The notes under the pieces are model-generated. The model saw nothing but the letters and a program-made list of their open reading frames with translations. It did no database searches and was not told the DNA's origin. A stretch of 64,000 nucleotides of DNA from JAAYBQ01 sp035403465 (GTDB lineage: Bacteria > Spirochaetota > UBA4802 > UBA5550). The translations under genes were made by a program, and so were the position numbers. Of this stretch, positions 25,390 through 34,484 are shown one piece after another. Where the stretch lies: the NCBI GenBank assembly GCA_035403465.1, contig DAONFG010000002.1, positions 1 to 64,000 on the forward strand, in the 5' to 3' direction. The first letter of the stretch is position 1. Each line of letters opens with the position of its first letter.

Positions 25390-27444
25390 ATGGTTAACAT
25401 TCTGGTAGTCGAAGATGATAAACCCTCCGGCCTGATACTGAAAAAACTTCTCCTGAAATCCGGTTATAATGTAGCCGAGATCGTTGAAACAGGAGAGGAT
25501 GCCTTCAAGGCCATACATGAAAACAGGCCCAACCTTGTACTTATGGATATTTCACTCCCGGGCGAACTTGACGGCATACAGACAGCTGAAAAAATATTCA
25601 ACACATACAATATACCGTTTATTTACATTACAGCAGGAACAGACGGCCCGACATTCGAAAGGGCAAAACGTTCCATGCCCATGAACTACATAGTGAAGCC
25701 CTTTAATGCCCAGAGCCTGACTTCGACCATAGAGATGGCCCTTTTCAAATTTGAAATGGAGAACAGGCTTCGTGAAAGTGAAGAGAACAGAAAAATAATA
25801 ATTGATGCCATCCCCGACAGGTTCTTTGAGATAAAAAGCGACGGATCGCCCCTGACTGAAAAAGACGCTGCGGTGATAAAAGAGTTCTGGTCAACCGACA
25901 CACGCAAGCAGGCTATTGAGTATATTGCCCGGGCAATAGAAACAGGGCAGGTGCAGATTTTTGAGCACAGAAAACCGGTGGGAGATCACTGGATCTTTTT
26001 AGAATCAAGGATAATAAAGACATCCAGCCCCGTACTGCTTGTTATGGTGCGCGACATATCAGACAGAAAGATGCATGAACTGACCATGACGGACCAGATG
26101 AGCATGCTTGAGGATACGATCCGTAAAAGGACCGGGGAACTGCAGAACGCCAACACCACGCTGCTTGAAGAGATCGACAAACGAAATACGGTTGAACAGA
26201 AAAATTCAATCCTCATAGACCTGGTAGAAGAGAGCCCACGCTCCATACTTCTTATAGACAGCCACGGGGTAGTAAATTATGTGAACAAGGCATTCACGAT
26301 ACTGAGCGGGTATTCAAAGAATGAACTTACAGGTTTGAACGTTACCCAGGCCCCAAACCCGGTGCTCCCGGAACCCGATTTTTTAAAACACCTCAAGGAT
26401 AAGGAATCCTGGAAAGGCGAATTCTATAACATGTCAAAAGATGGTAAACTATACTACCTCGACGGCATTATAAACAAAATGCGGAATGAAGATGGAGTGG
26501 TGGAATACTATGTAGTTAATGCCGATAACATAACCCAGCAGAAACAGGATGAACTCGAACTGGAAAAGATGAAGAAGACGCTGCGCGGTTCATCTGCTGA
26601 ATCCATAGACAAGGACATGGACTGGCAGACATGGAAAGAGAAAATGCTCAGCAGGAACGTCTCCAGGACAGACAAGTCCATATTTCACAACATCAATAAC
26701 AGCTTCACCCAGGGTGCCGGGTTCGGTACACTTATCACTTTCATGGAAATGATATCAAAGACATCCAAACCAAAGGATGACAACAAACTGCTGGTTGACC
26801 AGTCACTTTTTATAGAGGCAATGAAAAACGTAAAGATCGCCCAGGACTGCTTCAAAATTTTTGCAGGCATAGACTGGATTATATCAAACAATATCGAGCT
26901 TGAAGAAAAGAGCATGCGTGAGCTCTACACCATACTTAAAGGCATAATCAGCAAAAGCCGCCAGCTTATCGAGATCAATGAAAACCGTGTTATCCTTAAT
27001 GAATACTCCAGGTCTATGAAGGATATCAAGGTGCAGATAAACACCCAGTATTTTTCAGAGGCAGTATCAGAGCTGCTGCTCAATGCACTCAAGTTTTCAA
27101 AGCCGGCCACCAACATATACATATTGATCTATGTCCACAACAACACCCTGCGCATATCCATAGTAAATGACCCGATAAAAACCGGTGACGGGATTCTGGG
27201 CATTCCGCCTGAATACGAAAAGATCATATTTGAGCCGTTTTACAGGATATCACGAATGGTTTATGAAAAATACAATTCGCTCGACTTCGGCATTGGACTC
27301 ACCTTTGTCGAAAAAATAATCACAAGACACGGCGGAGAAATTTTTGCAGAAAATGTACTTGATCATTCTGACATAAAAAAGGACCCTCTTGTTAAAGTTA
27401 ATATCATGATTTCACTGCCCATCACCAAGGGTAAAGGAGCATAA
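25390..27444 (+). CDS. Hybrid sensor: receiver, two PAS-like domains, histidine kinase
   Basis: A 684-residue soluble protein. A receiver domain at 1-125 has the phospho-Asp in LVLMDISLPG and a Lys in IVKPFN. A PAS-like region at about 135-230 leads to a helix, then a second PAS at about 275-390 with a PAC-like end. The dimerisation helix near 425-470 has the probable phospho-acceptor His in FHNINNS. The C-terminal ATPase shows an N box (ELLLNALKF), an F box (FEPFYRI) and a G2 box (FGIGLTF), but the G1 box is unusual (NDPIKTGDGI rather than DxGxG). It lies one base before the tautomerase gene. A dedicated partner regulator is not visible nearby. Confidence 0.88.
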   Translation: MVNILVVEDDKPSGLILKKLLLKSGYNVAEIVETGEDAFKAIHENRPNLVLMDISLPGELDGIQTAEKIFNTYNIPFIYITAGTDGPTFERAKRSMPMNYIVKPFNAQSLTSTIEMALFKFEMENRLRESEENRKIIIDAIPDRFFEIKSDGSPLTEKDAAVIKEFWSTDTRKQAIEYIARAIETGQVQIFEHRKPVGDHWIFLESRIIKTSSPVLLVMVRDISDRKMHELTMTDQMSMLEDTIRKRTGELQNANTTLLEEIDKRNTVEQKNSILIDLVEESPRSILLIDSHGVVNYVNKAFTILSGYSKNELTGLNVTQAPNPVLPEPDFLKHLKDKESWKGEFYNMSKDGKLYYLDGIINKMRNEDGVVEYYVVNADNITQQKQDELELEKMKKTLRGSSAESIDKDMDWQTWKEKMLSRNVSRTDKSIFHNINNSFTQGAGFGTLITFMEMISKTSKPKDDNKLLVDQSLFIEAMKNVKIAQDCFKIFAGIDWIISNNIELEEKSMRELYTILKGIISKSRQLIEINENRVILNEYSRSMKDIKVQINTQYFSEAVSELLLNALKFSKPATNIYILIYVHNNTLRISIVNDPIKTGDGILGIPPEYEKIIFEPFYRISRMVYEKYNSLDFGIGLTFVEKIITRHGGEIFAENVLDHSDIKKDPLVKVNIMISLPITKGKGA

Positions 27445-27445
27445 A

Positions 27446-27628
27446 ATGCCTTACGTAAATGTTCAGGTTGCAGGTCCGCTCACAAAAGAGCAGAGGACAA
27501 AAATCGCGCAACGCATCACATCCGCGCTTCAGGAGATAGCCGACAAAAAACCTGAAACGACATACATTGTATTCGAAGAAGTTGAGAGGGAACGATGGGC
27601 CGTAGCAGGAAAACTCCTGTCGGAGTAG
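27446..27628 (+). CDS. 4-Oxalocrotonate-tautomerase-like protein
   Basis: A 60-residue protein, exactly the size of the small tautomerase subunit. It begins Met-Pro; after Met removal the N-terminal Pro is the catalytic base of the family. Other family traits are the GPLTKEQR region and a late VFEEV strand. Family members isomerise enol/keto compounds as hexamers; the substrate here is unknown. It begins one base after the kinase gene stop, and its last 34 bases overlap the ABC ATPase gene in another frame. Confidence 0.85.
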   Translation: MPYVNVQVAGPLTKEQRTKIAQRITSALQEIADKKPETTYIVFEEVERERWAVAGKLLSE

Positions 27629-28308
27629 AAAAAAAGACCATCATGTCCCTTAACGGGATACACAAACACTTCAACATAGCCGGAAACAGGGTTACAGTTA
27701 TAGACAACCTTTCACTTGAACTCAAAGAGGGTGAGATCGTTGCAATTACGGGCAAATCGGGCTGCGGCAAATCCACCCTTCTTAACATAATCACAGGCAT
27801 AACCAGGCCAGACGACGGGCACATTGTTCTTAAAGATAAACGCATACGCTACTGGTCCGACATTTTCATGTCGCGTCTTCGCAACCGCGAGATCGGGCAG
27901 ATTTTCCAGACATTCAGGCTTCTTGAAGATGATACAGTAATAACCAACCTGATGATGCCCGCGCGCATAAAGGGCAGGGCCGGCAGGGCAGTCCGTGAAT
28001 ACGCGCTCGAGATACTGGGCCGCACCGGCATGTCCGAGTTTGTAAACACCCGCACGGGGCTGCTATCCGGCGGGCAGAAGCAGCGTGTGGCAATATCGCG
28101 GGCAATAGTGAATAAACCTTCACTCATTCTTGCTGATGAACCTGACGCAAACCTTGACGCGGCTACATCACAGGAGATTTTCAAACTGCTCGAGATGCTG
28201 CGCGACGAAGGTAAATCAATACTAATAGTAACGCACAAGGAGTATATGCTTAAAAATGCCGACAGGACATACACAATGGAAAACGGCATACTGAGGCAGC
28301 TAAAATGA
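27595..28308 (+). CDS. ABC transporter ATP-binding protein (LolD/MacB type)
   Basis: A 237-residue ATPase. The Walker A is GKSGCGKST, the signature LLSGGQKQRVAISRAI, the Walker B LILADEPDANLD, with a switch His in VTHKE. This is the MacB/LolD/FtsE-like group that works with long-loop permeases. I keep ATG 27595 because GAGAGG lies just upstream, although it overlaps the tautomerase gene by 34 bp. An internal ATG at 27643 would avoid the overlap and still leave the whole ABC core, so the start is not certain. It overlaps the permease gene by four bases, and the two should form one transporter. Confidence 0.92.
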   Translation: MGRSRKTPVGVEKKTIMSLNGIHKHFNIAGNRVTVIDNLSLELKEGEIVAITGKSGCGKSTLLNIITGITRPDDGHIVLKDKRIRYWSDIFMSRLRNREIGQIFQTFRLLEDDTVITNLMMPARIKGRAGRAVREYALEILGRTGMSEFVNTRTGLLSGGQKQRVAISRAIVNKPSLILADEPDANLDAATSQEIFKLLEMLRDEGKSILIVTHKEYMLKNADRTYTMENGILRQLK

Positions 28309-29552
28309 TCAGCAAGCTCTACCTTACACTGAAGGAGCTGGCAGGCTCCAGGTTCATATCATTCGTGGTATTCTGCGTGATCCTGCTTTCAGTTTCCGCA
28401 ATCATATCGTTTAACATTTTATCAGTCAATTTCAACAACTACATAAGCAACAGGTTTGCTTCAGCGATCCCGCCTGACGAAATAAAGGTAAAACCGGGCG
28501 AAACCCGCAGCCTGTTCCTGTTCTCCCCCGCTGCGGGAAAGGTTATCGATTCAAAAACTGTAAACCAGCTGAGGAACATTAACGGCGTAAAGAGCGTGGA
28601 CTCCATACTTGCACTGACAATCCCTTCTTCCGCGACAATATACTTCTGGTCATTCCAGTACAACACTGACCTGATCTGCGCAGGCGCCAGCTACGGCTAC
28701 GTAGAGAAGGATCTTAAAACAGCAGAGATGCGTACTGCATGGAAGACCGGCACCCATGAAAAGGGTATACCGGTACTTGTACCAAGAGCACTTATAGATT
28801 CCTACAATAACGGGCTTGCAGCTGCAAACAACCTGCCCGAAATAGTACCTGAAAAGCTTGCGGGCCTCAAGTTCAGGGTCTCGTTTGGTAAATCGAGCGT
28901 GTCAAAACTGAACGATGCTTTCGATTCATCGTCCGTTGTGGCCGGGTATACCAACGGCATAAACATCACAGGACTTGTTATTCCGCTCAAGGCCGCGGAG
29001 GATATAAACAGAAAGTTCGGGCAGAAAGGCAGATACATGTTTGCCATAGTAAAGGCAAAAGACCACAAGTACATAGAGGGGATCAAGAAACAGATAAAGA
29101 ACATGGGCTACTCGATAGAGACAGGCGAGAGCCTGTCTGCAGAGATCGTAAGGCTCAAGAGCACAGTGAACACATTCATAGCTCTCATGGTAAGCCTGAT
29201 CACAATACTCGCGGTTGTGTCAACTGCCCTCTGCTCTGTTACAGCTGTCTGGACCAGGATCGACTATTACAGGATCATGCGCGCGCTGGGAGCGTCAAAG
29301 CTGTTCATAGGATTCACGATTCTTGTTAAATTTGCTATCATGGGATTCCTTTCTTCTGCAGCGGGGGTCATTGCAGTTACATATGCAAAGGACTACGTTG
29401 TACAGGCGCTTTCAATTCCAGGTCTGCGACTCTCGCTGGAGATAAACGCGGCCTTTACCTCTACAGTCCTGATCGCCGGCACTCTCATACCTGTAATATC
29501 GTCGCTGCCCGCAATACTGCGGATGTTCTGGGCAAAACTGGACAGGTACTAA
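28305..29552 (+). CDS. ABC transporter permease (FtsX/MacB-like)
   Basis: A 415-residue membrane protein. One transmembrane helix is near the N-terminus (about 18-42), followed by an extracytoplasmic domain of about 250 residues. Three C-terminal helices (about 287-315, 335-360 and 380-405) are arranged as in the FtsX/MacB permease domain. This layout is used for lipoprotein release, mechanotransmission or efflux. It works with the ATPase just upstream, whose stop it overlaps (ATGA). The substrate is unknown. A strong terminator follows immediately. Confidence 0.9.
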   Translation: MISKLYLTLKELAGSRFISFVVFCVILLSVSAIISFNILSVNFNNYISNRFASAIPPDEIKVKPGETRSLFLFSPAAGKVIDSKTVNQLRNINGVKSVDSILALTIPSSATIYFWSFQYNTDLICAGASYGYVEKDLKTAEMRTAWKTGTHEKGIPVLVPRALIDSYNNGLAAANNLPEIVPEKLAGLKFRVSFGKSSVSKLNDAFDSSSVVAGYTNGINITGLVIPLKAAEDINRKFGQKGRYMFAIVKAKDHKYIEGIKKQIKNMGYSIETGESLSAEIVRLKSTVNTFIALMVSLITILAVVSTALCSVTAVWTRIDYYRIMRALGASKLFIGFTILVKFAIMGFLSSAAGVIAVTYAKDYVVQALSIPGLRLSLEINAAFTSTVLIAGTLIPVISSLPAILRMFWAKLDRY

Positions 29553-29584
29553 AAAAAAGGCGCGTTTTAAACGCGCCTTTTTTT
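29551..29584. terminator. Bidirectional Rho-independent terminator
   Basis: GGCGCGTTT and AAACGCGCC form a stem with almost no loop, flanked by eight A and seven to eight T residues. It can end transcription of the ABC permease gene on the + strand and of the ferredoxin gene on the - strand. Confidence 0.9.
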
Positions 29585-29602
29585 AACCATTCAAGGAACC
29601 TG

Positions 29603-29776
29603 TTATGAAGCGGAGATCGCGTCAGCAGGACATACGCTTTCGCATGAACCGCAGTCGATACATGTATCTGGATCGATCTTACGCGCTCCATCCTTCTCTT
29701 TAATTGCTTCTACAGGGCATTCTGATTCGCACGCGCCGCAGTTTGTGCAGGAATCTTTATTAATTTTGTATGCCAT
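29603..29776 (-). CDS. 2[4Fe-4S] ferredoxin
   Basis: A 57-residue protein starting at ATG 29776, which has GGAGG seven bases upstream. A longer upstream frame has no site. Two cluster motifs, CTNCGACESECP and CIDCGSCESVCP, give eight cysteines in the classic CxxCxxCxxxCP pattern. It carries electrons at low potential in the cytoplasm. Which oxidoreductase it serves is not clear from the neighbours, since it stands alone between a terminator and a divergent gene. Confidence 0.95.
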   Translation of the reverse strand: MAYKINKDSCTNCGACESECPVEAIKEKDGARKIDPDTCIDCGSCESVCPADAISAS

Positions 29777-29989
29777 TTTTTTCCTCCGGGTTTTAAAAAT
29801 CAGGGCAAAGGCCCATTTCAAAAACAAGTTTATATGATACAAAAAAATGTCAAGAGTTTCTCCCCATTCCGGATAAAAAGTACCGGAATACAGTAATCTG
29901 GTTCTGCCTTTTTTTTAAAGTTTCCCGGAAAACTTTTACTTTTATGGCCGGTTAATCGTATTAATACATATCACCTCCAGGAGTATTTT

Positions 29990-30412
29990 ATGGCAAAGGG
30001 ATGGGCTGATCCAATGTTCAATTCCGTGACCGGGAAGACCGGCGACCGTGTATACTGCCGCAGGCACGGCAGGCTCTATGTGCGCAGGTATGTAAAACCG
30101 CGCAACCCCGGTACAGACTCACAGGTAATAAACCGCGCCGCATTCAGCCTGGCTGTCAGGCAGTGGAGAGAGCTCACTGCTGAAGCCAGGGACTGGTATA
30201 ATTCCAGGACTGCAAAACTCCCCATGAACGGAATGAACCTCTTTATCTCTGAAACACTCAGGGGCACCAGGTGCTTTTATGAACCGGTAAACAGCGGGGG
30301 AACAGGGAAGCGGCTGTTCACAGCTCCGTACCAGGTTCGTATATGGTTCGTACTTCACGGGAGAGTGCTGCAGCAGCAGATCCATGGAACAGCAATACGT
30401 AATTCTGCTTAA
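29990..30412 (+). CDS. Small conserved-looking protein of unknown function
   Basis: A 140-residue basic protein with an AGGAG site six bases upstream. The N-terminal half has a striking pattern (GKTGDRVYCRRHGRLYVRRY, then KPRNPGTDSQ and a WRELTAEARDWYN segment). I recall similar short proteins in varied bacteria, but I cannot give them a function. It has no signal peptide and no membrane helix. The C-terminal third is less patterned. It is a single-gene unit followed by a terminator shared with the convergent gene. Confidence 0.75.
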   Translation: MAKGWADPMFNSVTGKTGDRVYCRRHGRLYVRRYVKPRNPGTDSQVINRAAFSLAVRQWRELTAEARDWYNSRTAKLPMNGMNLFISETLRGTRCFYEPVNSGGTGKRLFTAPYQVRIWFVLHGRVLQQQIHGTAIRNSA

Positions 30413-30472
30413 AAGTAACCGGCGGGCACATTTCCCTTTACATTAAAACCATTATTCTGAAAACGCAGGCAT

Positions 30473-30497
30473 AAAAAAACCCCTTGCGGGGTTTTTT
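30473..30497. terminator. Bidirectional terminator
   Basis: AAAAAAACCCC-TTG-CGGGGTTTTTT forms a short GC stem flanked by A and T runs. It lies between two convergent genes and can serve both. Confidence 0.85.
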
Positions 30498-30519
30498 CTA
30501 ACTTTCTGCAGGCTAAAAC

Positions 30520-31563
30520 CTACCAGACTATACCAGCGCTTAAGCCAACAGCATAACCATTGTCAAGGTAGAAGGTCATTGGAACGTCAACAAAAACAGG
30601 ACCAAAGCCCACACCTACGTTTACCATTCCTTTGAACCTGTACTTGTCTGCTTCATTGCTTGTATCGGCTGCAATATCGATAGTTCCGGTTGTATTTATT
30701 GTAGACCCCGACACCGTAATATCACTTGAACTACGCAATTTAAGATCAGTTGTATTGTTGTAAACATAGTCCATACCTACACCCACGCCGAAGTTGATCA
30801 TATAAAAAAGTCTGAATGCTGAATATATCTCAACAGGAATAATATAACTCTTAATATCCAGAGCCAGATCAAGAGTAGGATTTGTTACTGCAGTATGACC
30901 AGCATAAACAGTTGAAGTTACTGTATCAAGTTCTTTGTAATAAACAACATTGTTTGTTGAATATATAAATCCCGATTCAAGATTGAGCCCTTTCCATAAT
31001 AGAATTCCAGCAAGGATAGATTGCGAGGGGATAAGCTGGTAATCAACGATAACACCAAGCAGGTTTGTGTCATAATCCATCTTGTAGCTTCCCGCATCAA
31101 CGTTGTAGTTCAGTTTGCCGAACCTGAATGCTATGTAAAGATCCGGTATAATGAATCCCATATTTAATCCAACCTGGCCAACAAGGGGATTTGCGCCAAG
31201 ACCGGTGTAAACGTCTCCATTATCAAGCTGATTCTGTATCTCCTGGAAAAAGAGCGGGTCTGCACTGGGTGCCTGTACCGTGAACATTGTACCAACTGCT
31301 ATACAGATAAGATCATAACCCTGGTAGCCGCGCATTGTTGCCCCATTCGACGCGTATGTATTGGCATTAGCAAAACCCTTTGTAAAATCAGGCATATCAC
31401 TATATTTATTGAGCTGTGTCCTGATATCATCTGCTATTAGTCCTGCTGCTGTCTCATTGCCAGTTCCTAAATTCACATTTACTGTGAGTGCCGCATAAGC
31501 CCCTGTTCCCGCAAACAGCATCAGTACCGGGAAAAGCAGTATAAATAGTTTAGTTCTTATCAT
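30520..31563 (-). CDS. Exported probable outer-membrane beta-barrel protein
   Basis: The start is ATG 31563, with GGAGG nine bases upstream; codons further upstream have no site. The 347-residue product has a signal peptide (about 1-26, ending GAYAA). The mature protein is rich in alternating aromatic/Gly/Val strands and ends in a hydrophobic strand with terminal Trp, as outer-membrane proteins do. The pattern recalls the Lsa36-like surface proteins of Leptospira, but this is from memory of the family and not certain. It has no enzyme motif. It lies 207 bp downstream of clpB behind a hairpin, so it is probably its own unit. Confidence 0.75.
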   Translation of the reverse strand: MIRTKLFILLFPVLMLFAGTGAYAALTVNVNLGTGNETAAGLIADDIRTQLNKYSDMPDFTKGFANANTYASNGATMRGYQGYDLICIAVGTMFTVQAPSADPLFFQEIQNQLDNGDVYTGLGANPLVGQVGLNMGFIIPDLYIAFRFGKLNYNVDAGSYKMDYDTNLLGVIVDYQLIPSQSILAGILLWKGLNLESGFIYSTNNVVYYKELDTVTSTVYAGHTAVTNPTLDLALDIKSYIIPVEIYSAFRLFYMINFGVGVGMDYVYNNTTDLKLRSSSDITVSGSTINTTGTIDIAADTSNEADKYRFKGMVNVGVGFGPVFVDVPMTFYLDNGYAVGLSAGIVW

Positions 31564-31709
31564 TGTTAAAGCCTCCATTCTTAAAGCATGTTTACCATGC
31601 TGCAAATTAAACGGCATTATAAAAAAAATATACCTGCATTCAACTGTTTTTTGCAGGTATATATATTATAGTCATTTTAAAACCTGTAGTTAAAAAAAAT
31701 TCACCCTTT

Positions 31710-31756
31710 TGCGATTCAATAGAGCTCTATTATTGCTTACATTCTATTAAATCGCA
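31710..31756 (-). terminator. Hairpin likely to terminate clpB
   Basis: Fourteen-base arms (TGCGATT-x-AATAGA paired with TCTATT-x-AATCGCA, one mismatch) are followed on the minus strand by AAAAGGGTGAA and a run of eight T. It is about 15 bp past the clpB stop. The T run is somewhat far from the stem. Confidence 0.55.
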
Positions 31757-31770
31757 TTTAGTGAAGTTTT

Positions 31771-34350
31771 TCATATAAAAACCGGTTCCCCGTTCTTTAT
31801 GTCAAGTTTCAGGTTCGCGCTGCCTGTGTAATCACCCGAAAGCAGCTTAACAGAGAGCGGATTAAGTATATGCTTCTGTATAGCGCGCTTCAGAGGCCTT
31901 GCGCCGAACTGCGGGTCGTACCCCTCTGTCACAAGGAAATCAAGGGCCTTGCGTGTCATCTCAAGGTTTATGCCGCGTTCACGCAGGCGAACTGCAACAT
32001 CCGTAAGCTGGTTCTTCACAATCTCGGCTATGTTCTCCTTTGTAAGCGGGTTAAAGATGATCGTCTCGTCTATGCGGTTTAAAAATTCAGGCTTGAAGTT
32101 CATCTTCATCTCGGCCTCGATCCCTGCATAGCGGTCTGCCTCCGGTATCGACTGGTCACTTATATACGATGTGCCGATGTTTGAAGTCATTATGATAAGG
32201 GCGTTCTTGAAATCCACCACCCTCCCCTTCGAGTCGGTCAGCCTCCCCTCGTCAAGTATCTGCAGGAAGATGTTGAACACGTCGTGGTGCGCCTTCTCTA
32301 TCTCGTCAAAGAGAATCACGCTGTATGGCCTGCGGCGTACTGCCTCTGTAAGCTGCCCCCCCTCTTCATAGCCAACGTACCCCGGAGGCGCACCTATAAG
32401 CCTTGCTACCGCATGCTTCTCCATGTACTCGGACATGTCTATGCGCACAATGGCCTTCTCGTCATTGAACATGAACTCTGCCACAGCCTTGGCTGTTTCG
32501 GTCTTGCCCACACCTGTGGGCCCCAGGAAAATAAAGGTGCCCACGGGCCTGTTGGGGTCCTGTATCCCTGAACGGGACCTGCGCACAGCACCGGAAATTG
32601 CCTCAATCGCCCTGTGCTGACCGACTACGCGTTTTTCCAGAATGTCCTCCATGTGCAGGAGCTTCTCCTTTTCGCCCTCAAGCATGCGTGCTACAGGTAT
32701 ACCGGTCCAGCGCGACACAACAGCCGCAACCTCCTGGTCAGTAACCTCCTCTTTAAGGAGCGAATTTTCCCCCTGTATCTCTTTTGCCTGCCTGTTCAGG
32801 TCAGCTATCTGCTTTTCCAGTTCAACAATCTTGCCGTACCTTATCTCTGCAACACGGTTCAGGTTCCCCTCGCGCTCAGCGCGCTGCTCCTCGATCCTGT
32901 ACTGCTCGATCGCTTCTTTTACATTGCTGATCTTCTTGATAATATCCTTCTCCTTCTGCCACTGGGCAACAAGGATGCTCTTCTTTTCATTGAGTTCCGC
33001 AAGCTCGCGCACGATCTTTTCAAGGCGCTCCTTCGAGGCCGGGTCCTTTTCCCGCTTAAGCGCCTCGCTCTCGATCATGAGCTGGCGTATGCGGCGCTCG
33101 GTCTCGTCTACCTCGGTGGGCATCGAGTCGATCTCCATCTTTATGAGCGAGGCTGCCTCGTCTATCAGGTCAACGGCCTTGTCGGGCAGGAAACGGTTTG
33201 TTATGTACCTGTCCGACAGTATGGCCGCTGAAACGCACGCCGAGTCCGATATCCTCACGCCGTGGTGCACCTCGTACTTCTCTTTAAGGCCGCGCAGAAT
33301 GGCGATTGTGTCTTCAACTGACGGTTCATTGGTATATACGGGCTGGAAGCGTCTTTCAAGCGCCTTGTCCTTTTCAATATACTTCTGGTATTCTGCCAGT
33401 GTGGTCGCGCCGATTGTCCTCATGTCCCCGCGCGCAAGTGCGGGCTTCAGCATATTCGAAGCGTCCATGCCCCCTTCGGCTGCCCCTGCACCTATAAGTG
33501 TATGGAGCTCATCAATGAAGAGTATGATCTCGCCGCTTGATTCCTCGACCTCCTCGATCACCGATTTAAGCCGCTCCTCGTACTCTCCGCGGTACTTTGC
33601 GCCTGCTATGAGTGAACCCATGTCAAGCGCCACAAGGCGCTTGTTTTTCAGGTTTTCCGGCACGTCCCCTGTTACCATGCGCTGTGCAAGCCCCTCGACT
33701 ATTGCTGTCTTGCCCACACCGGGCTCGCCGATCAGAACCGGGTTGTTCTTTGTACGCCTTGTGAGCACCTGCATCACGCGCCTTATCTCCTCGTCGCGTC
33801 CTATGACAGGGTCCAGCTTGTTTAAACGGGCGCAGTCGGTCAGGTCACGGCTGAAACGACTCAGGGCATTGTACTTGTCCTCGGCATTTTCATCGCCGGC
33901 CTTTTTGCTGCCGCGGATATCCATTAAGACACGCAGTATGCTCTCTTTGTTAAATCCGTGCGAGTTTAGTATATGCTTTGCCCTGGGGCTGTCCGCCTCG
34001 GCAAGCGCCAGGATCATGTGCTCGGTGCTCATATACTGGTCGCCAAGCTTTACAGCATGGTTCCATGCAACATTCAGCACATCCCTTGATTTAGGCGACA
34101 GTGATCCGTCGCCTGGTCCTGCCCCCTTCTGGCGCGGCATGGTATCAATGTATTCGTTCAGTTCGCTTTTTAACTGGTTAAGGGGCGCACCAAGTTTCTG
34201 CGCGATAGAGGTAAAGATCCCTCCATCCTGATCAATAAGGGCTTTCAGCATATGTTCAGGCTGAATTTCATAGCTGTCACGTTCTGTTGCAATGTTCTGG
34301 GCGCTGTTAAGGATATCCTGCGCTCTCAGTGTAAGTCTGTCCATTCTCAT
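31771..34350 (-). CDS. clpB: ATP-dependent chaperone ClpB
   Basis: An 859-residue protein, matching full-length ClpB. It has an N domain (to about 150), AAA1 with GEPGVGKTA, the long middle coiled coil (about 405-530, very rich in Glu/Lys/Arg) and AAA2 with GPTGVGKTE. It ends in the usual small C-terminal domain. The ClpP-docking loop is absent, as expected for a disaggregase that works with DnaK. The start ATG 34350 has AGGAG eight bases upstream; a second Met two codons in is possible. A near-consensus sigma-70 promoter lies about 65 bp upstream. Confidence 0.97.
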   Translation of the reverse strand: MRMDRLTLRAQDILNSAQNIATERDSYEIQPEHMLKALIDQDGGIFTSIAQKLGAPLNQLKSELNEYIDTMPRQKGAGPGDGSLSPKSRDVLNVAWNHAVKLGDQYMSTEHMILALAEADSPRAKHILNSHGFNKESILRVLMDIRGSKKAGDENAEDKYNALSRFSRDLTDCARLNKLDPVIGRDEEIRRVMQVLTRRTKNNPVLIGEPGVGKTAIVEGLAQRMVTGDVPENLKNKRLVALDMGSLIAGAKYRGEYEERLKSVIEEVEESSGEIILFIDELHTLIGAGAAEGGMDASNMLKPALARGDMRTIGATTLAEYQKYIEKDKALERRFQPVYTNEPSVEDTIAILRGLKEKYEVHHGVRISDSACVSAAILSDRYITNRFLPDKAVDLIDEAASLIKMEIDSMPTEVDETERRIRQLMIESEALKREKDPASKERLEKIVRELAELNEKKSILVAQWQKEKDIIKKISNVKEAIEQYRIEEQRAEREGNLNRVAEIRYGKIVELEKQIADLNRQAKEIQGENSLLKEEVTDQEVAAVVSRWTGIPVARMLEGEKEKLLHMEDILEKRVVGQHRAIEAISGAVRRSRSGIQDPNRPVGTFIFLGPTGVGKTETAKAVAEFMFNDEKAIVRIDMSEYMEKHAVARLIGAPPGYVGYEEGGQLTEAVRRRPYSVILFDEIEKAHHDVFNIFLQILDEGRLTDSKGRVVDFKNALIIMTSNIGTSYISDQSIPEADRYAGIEAEMKMNFKPEFLNRIDETIIFNPLTKENIAEIVKNQLTDVAVRLRERGINLEMTRKALDFLVTEGYDPQFGARPLKRAIQKHILNPLSVKLLSGDYTGSANLKLDIKNGEPVFI

Positions 34351-34416
34351 GTTTATGTCTCCTCAGTTATTTAGGGGGTTTTTGAGGAAAAAAGGTCAGT
34401 TATTTTTTTATTGATT

Positions 34417-34444
34417 ATTATATATAATATGCTATACGTGTCAA
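34417..34444 (-). promoter_or_regulatory. Near-consensus sigma-70 promoter of clpB
   Basis: On the minus strand, TTGACA, a 16-bp spacer and TATAAT. No CIRCE-type inverted repeat is visible around it, so HrcA control is not supported by sequence; heat control could act otherwise. Confidence 0.75.
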
Positions 34445-34484
34445 TCAAATAGAACTGGTTACAAATTGGTGCTATTTTATCGGG

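Noticed and set aside
27595..27643. Frameshift joining the tautomerase and ABC ATPase genes
   Set aside because: Both proteins are full length with complete motifs, so an overlap, or a later ATPase start, explains the arrangement.
32642..34231. Long + strand open frame opposite clpB
   Set aside because: It is the antisense shadow of clpB, with Ser-rich low-complexity sequence, no ribosome site and no domain.
34351..34484. CIRCE-type heat-shock operator upstream of clpB
   Set aside because: No TTAGCACTC-type inverted repeat was found; only a sigma-70 promoter is visible.
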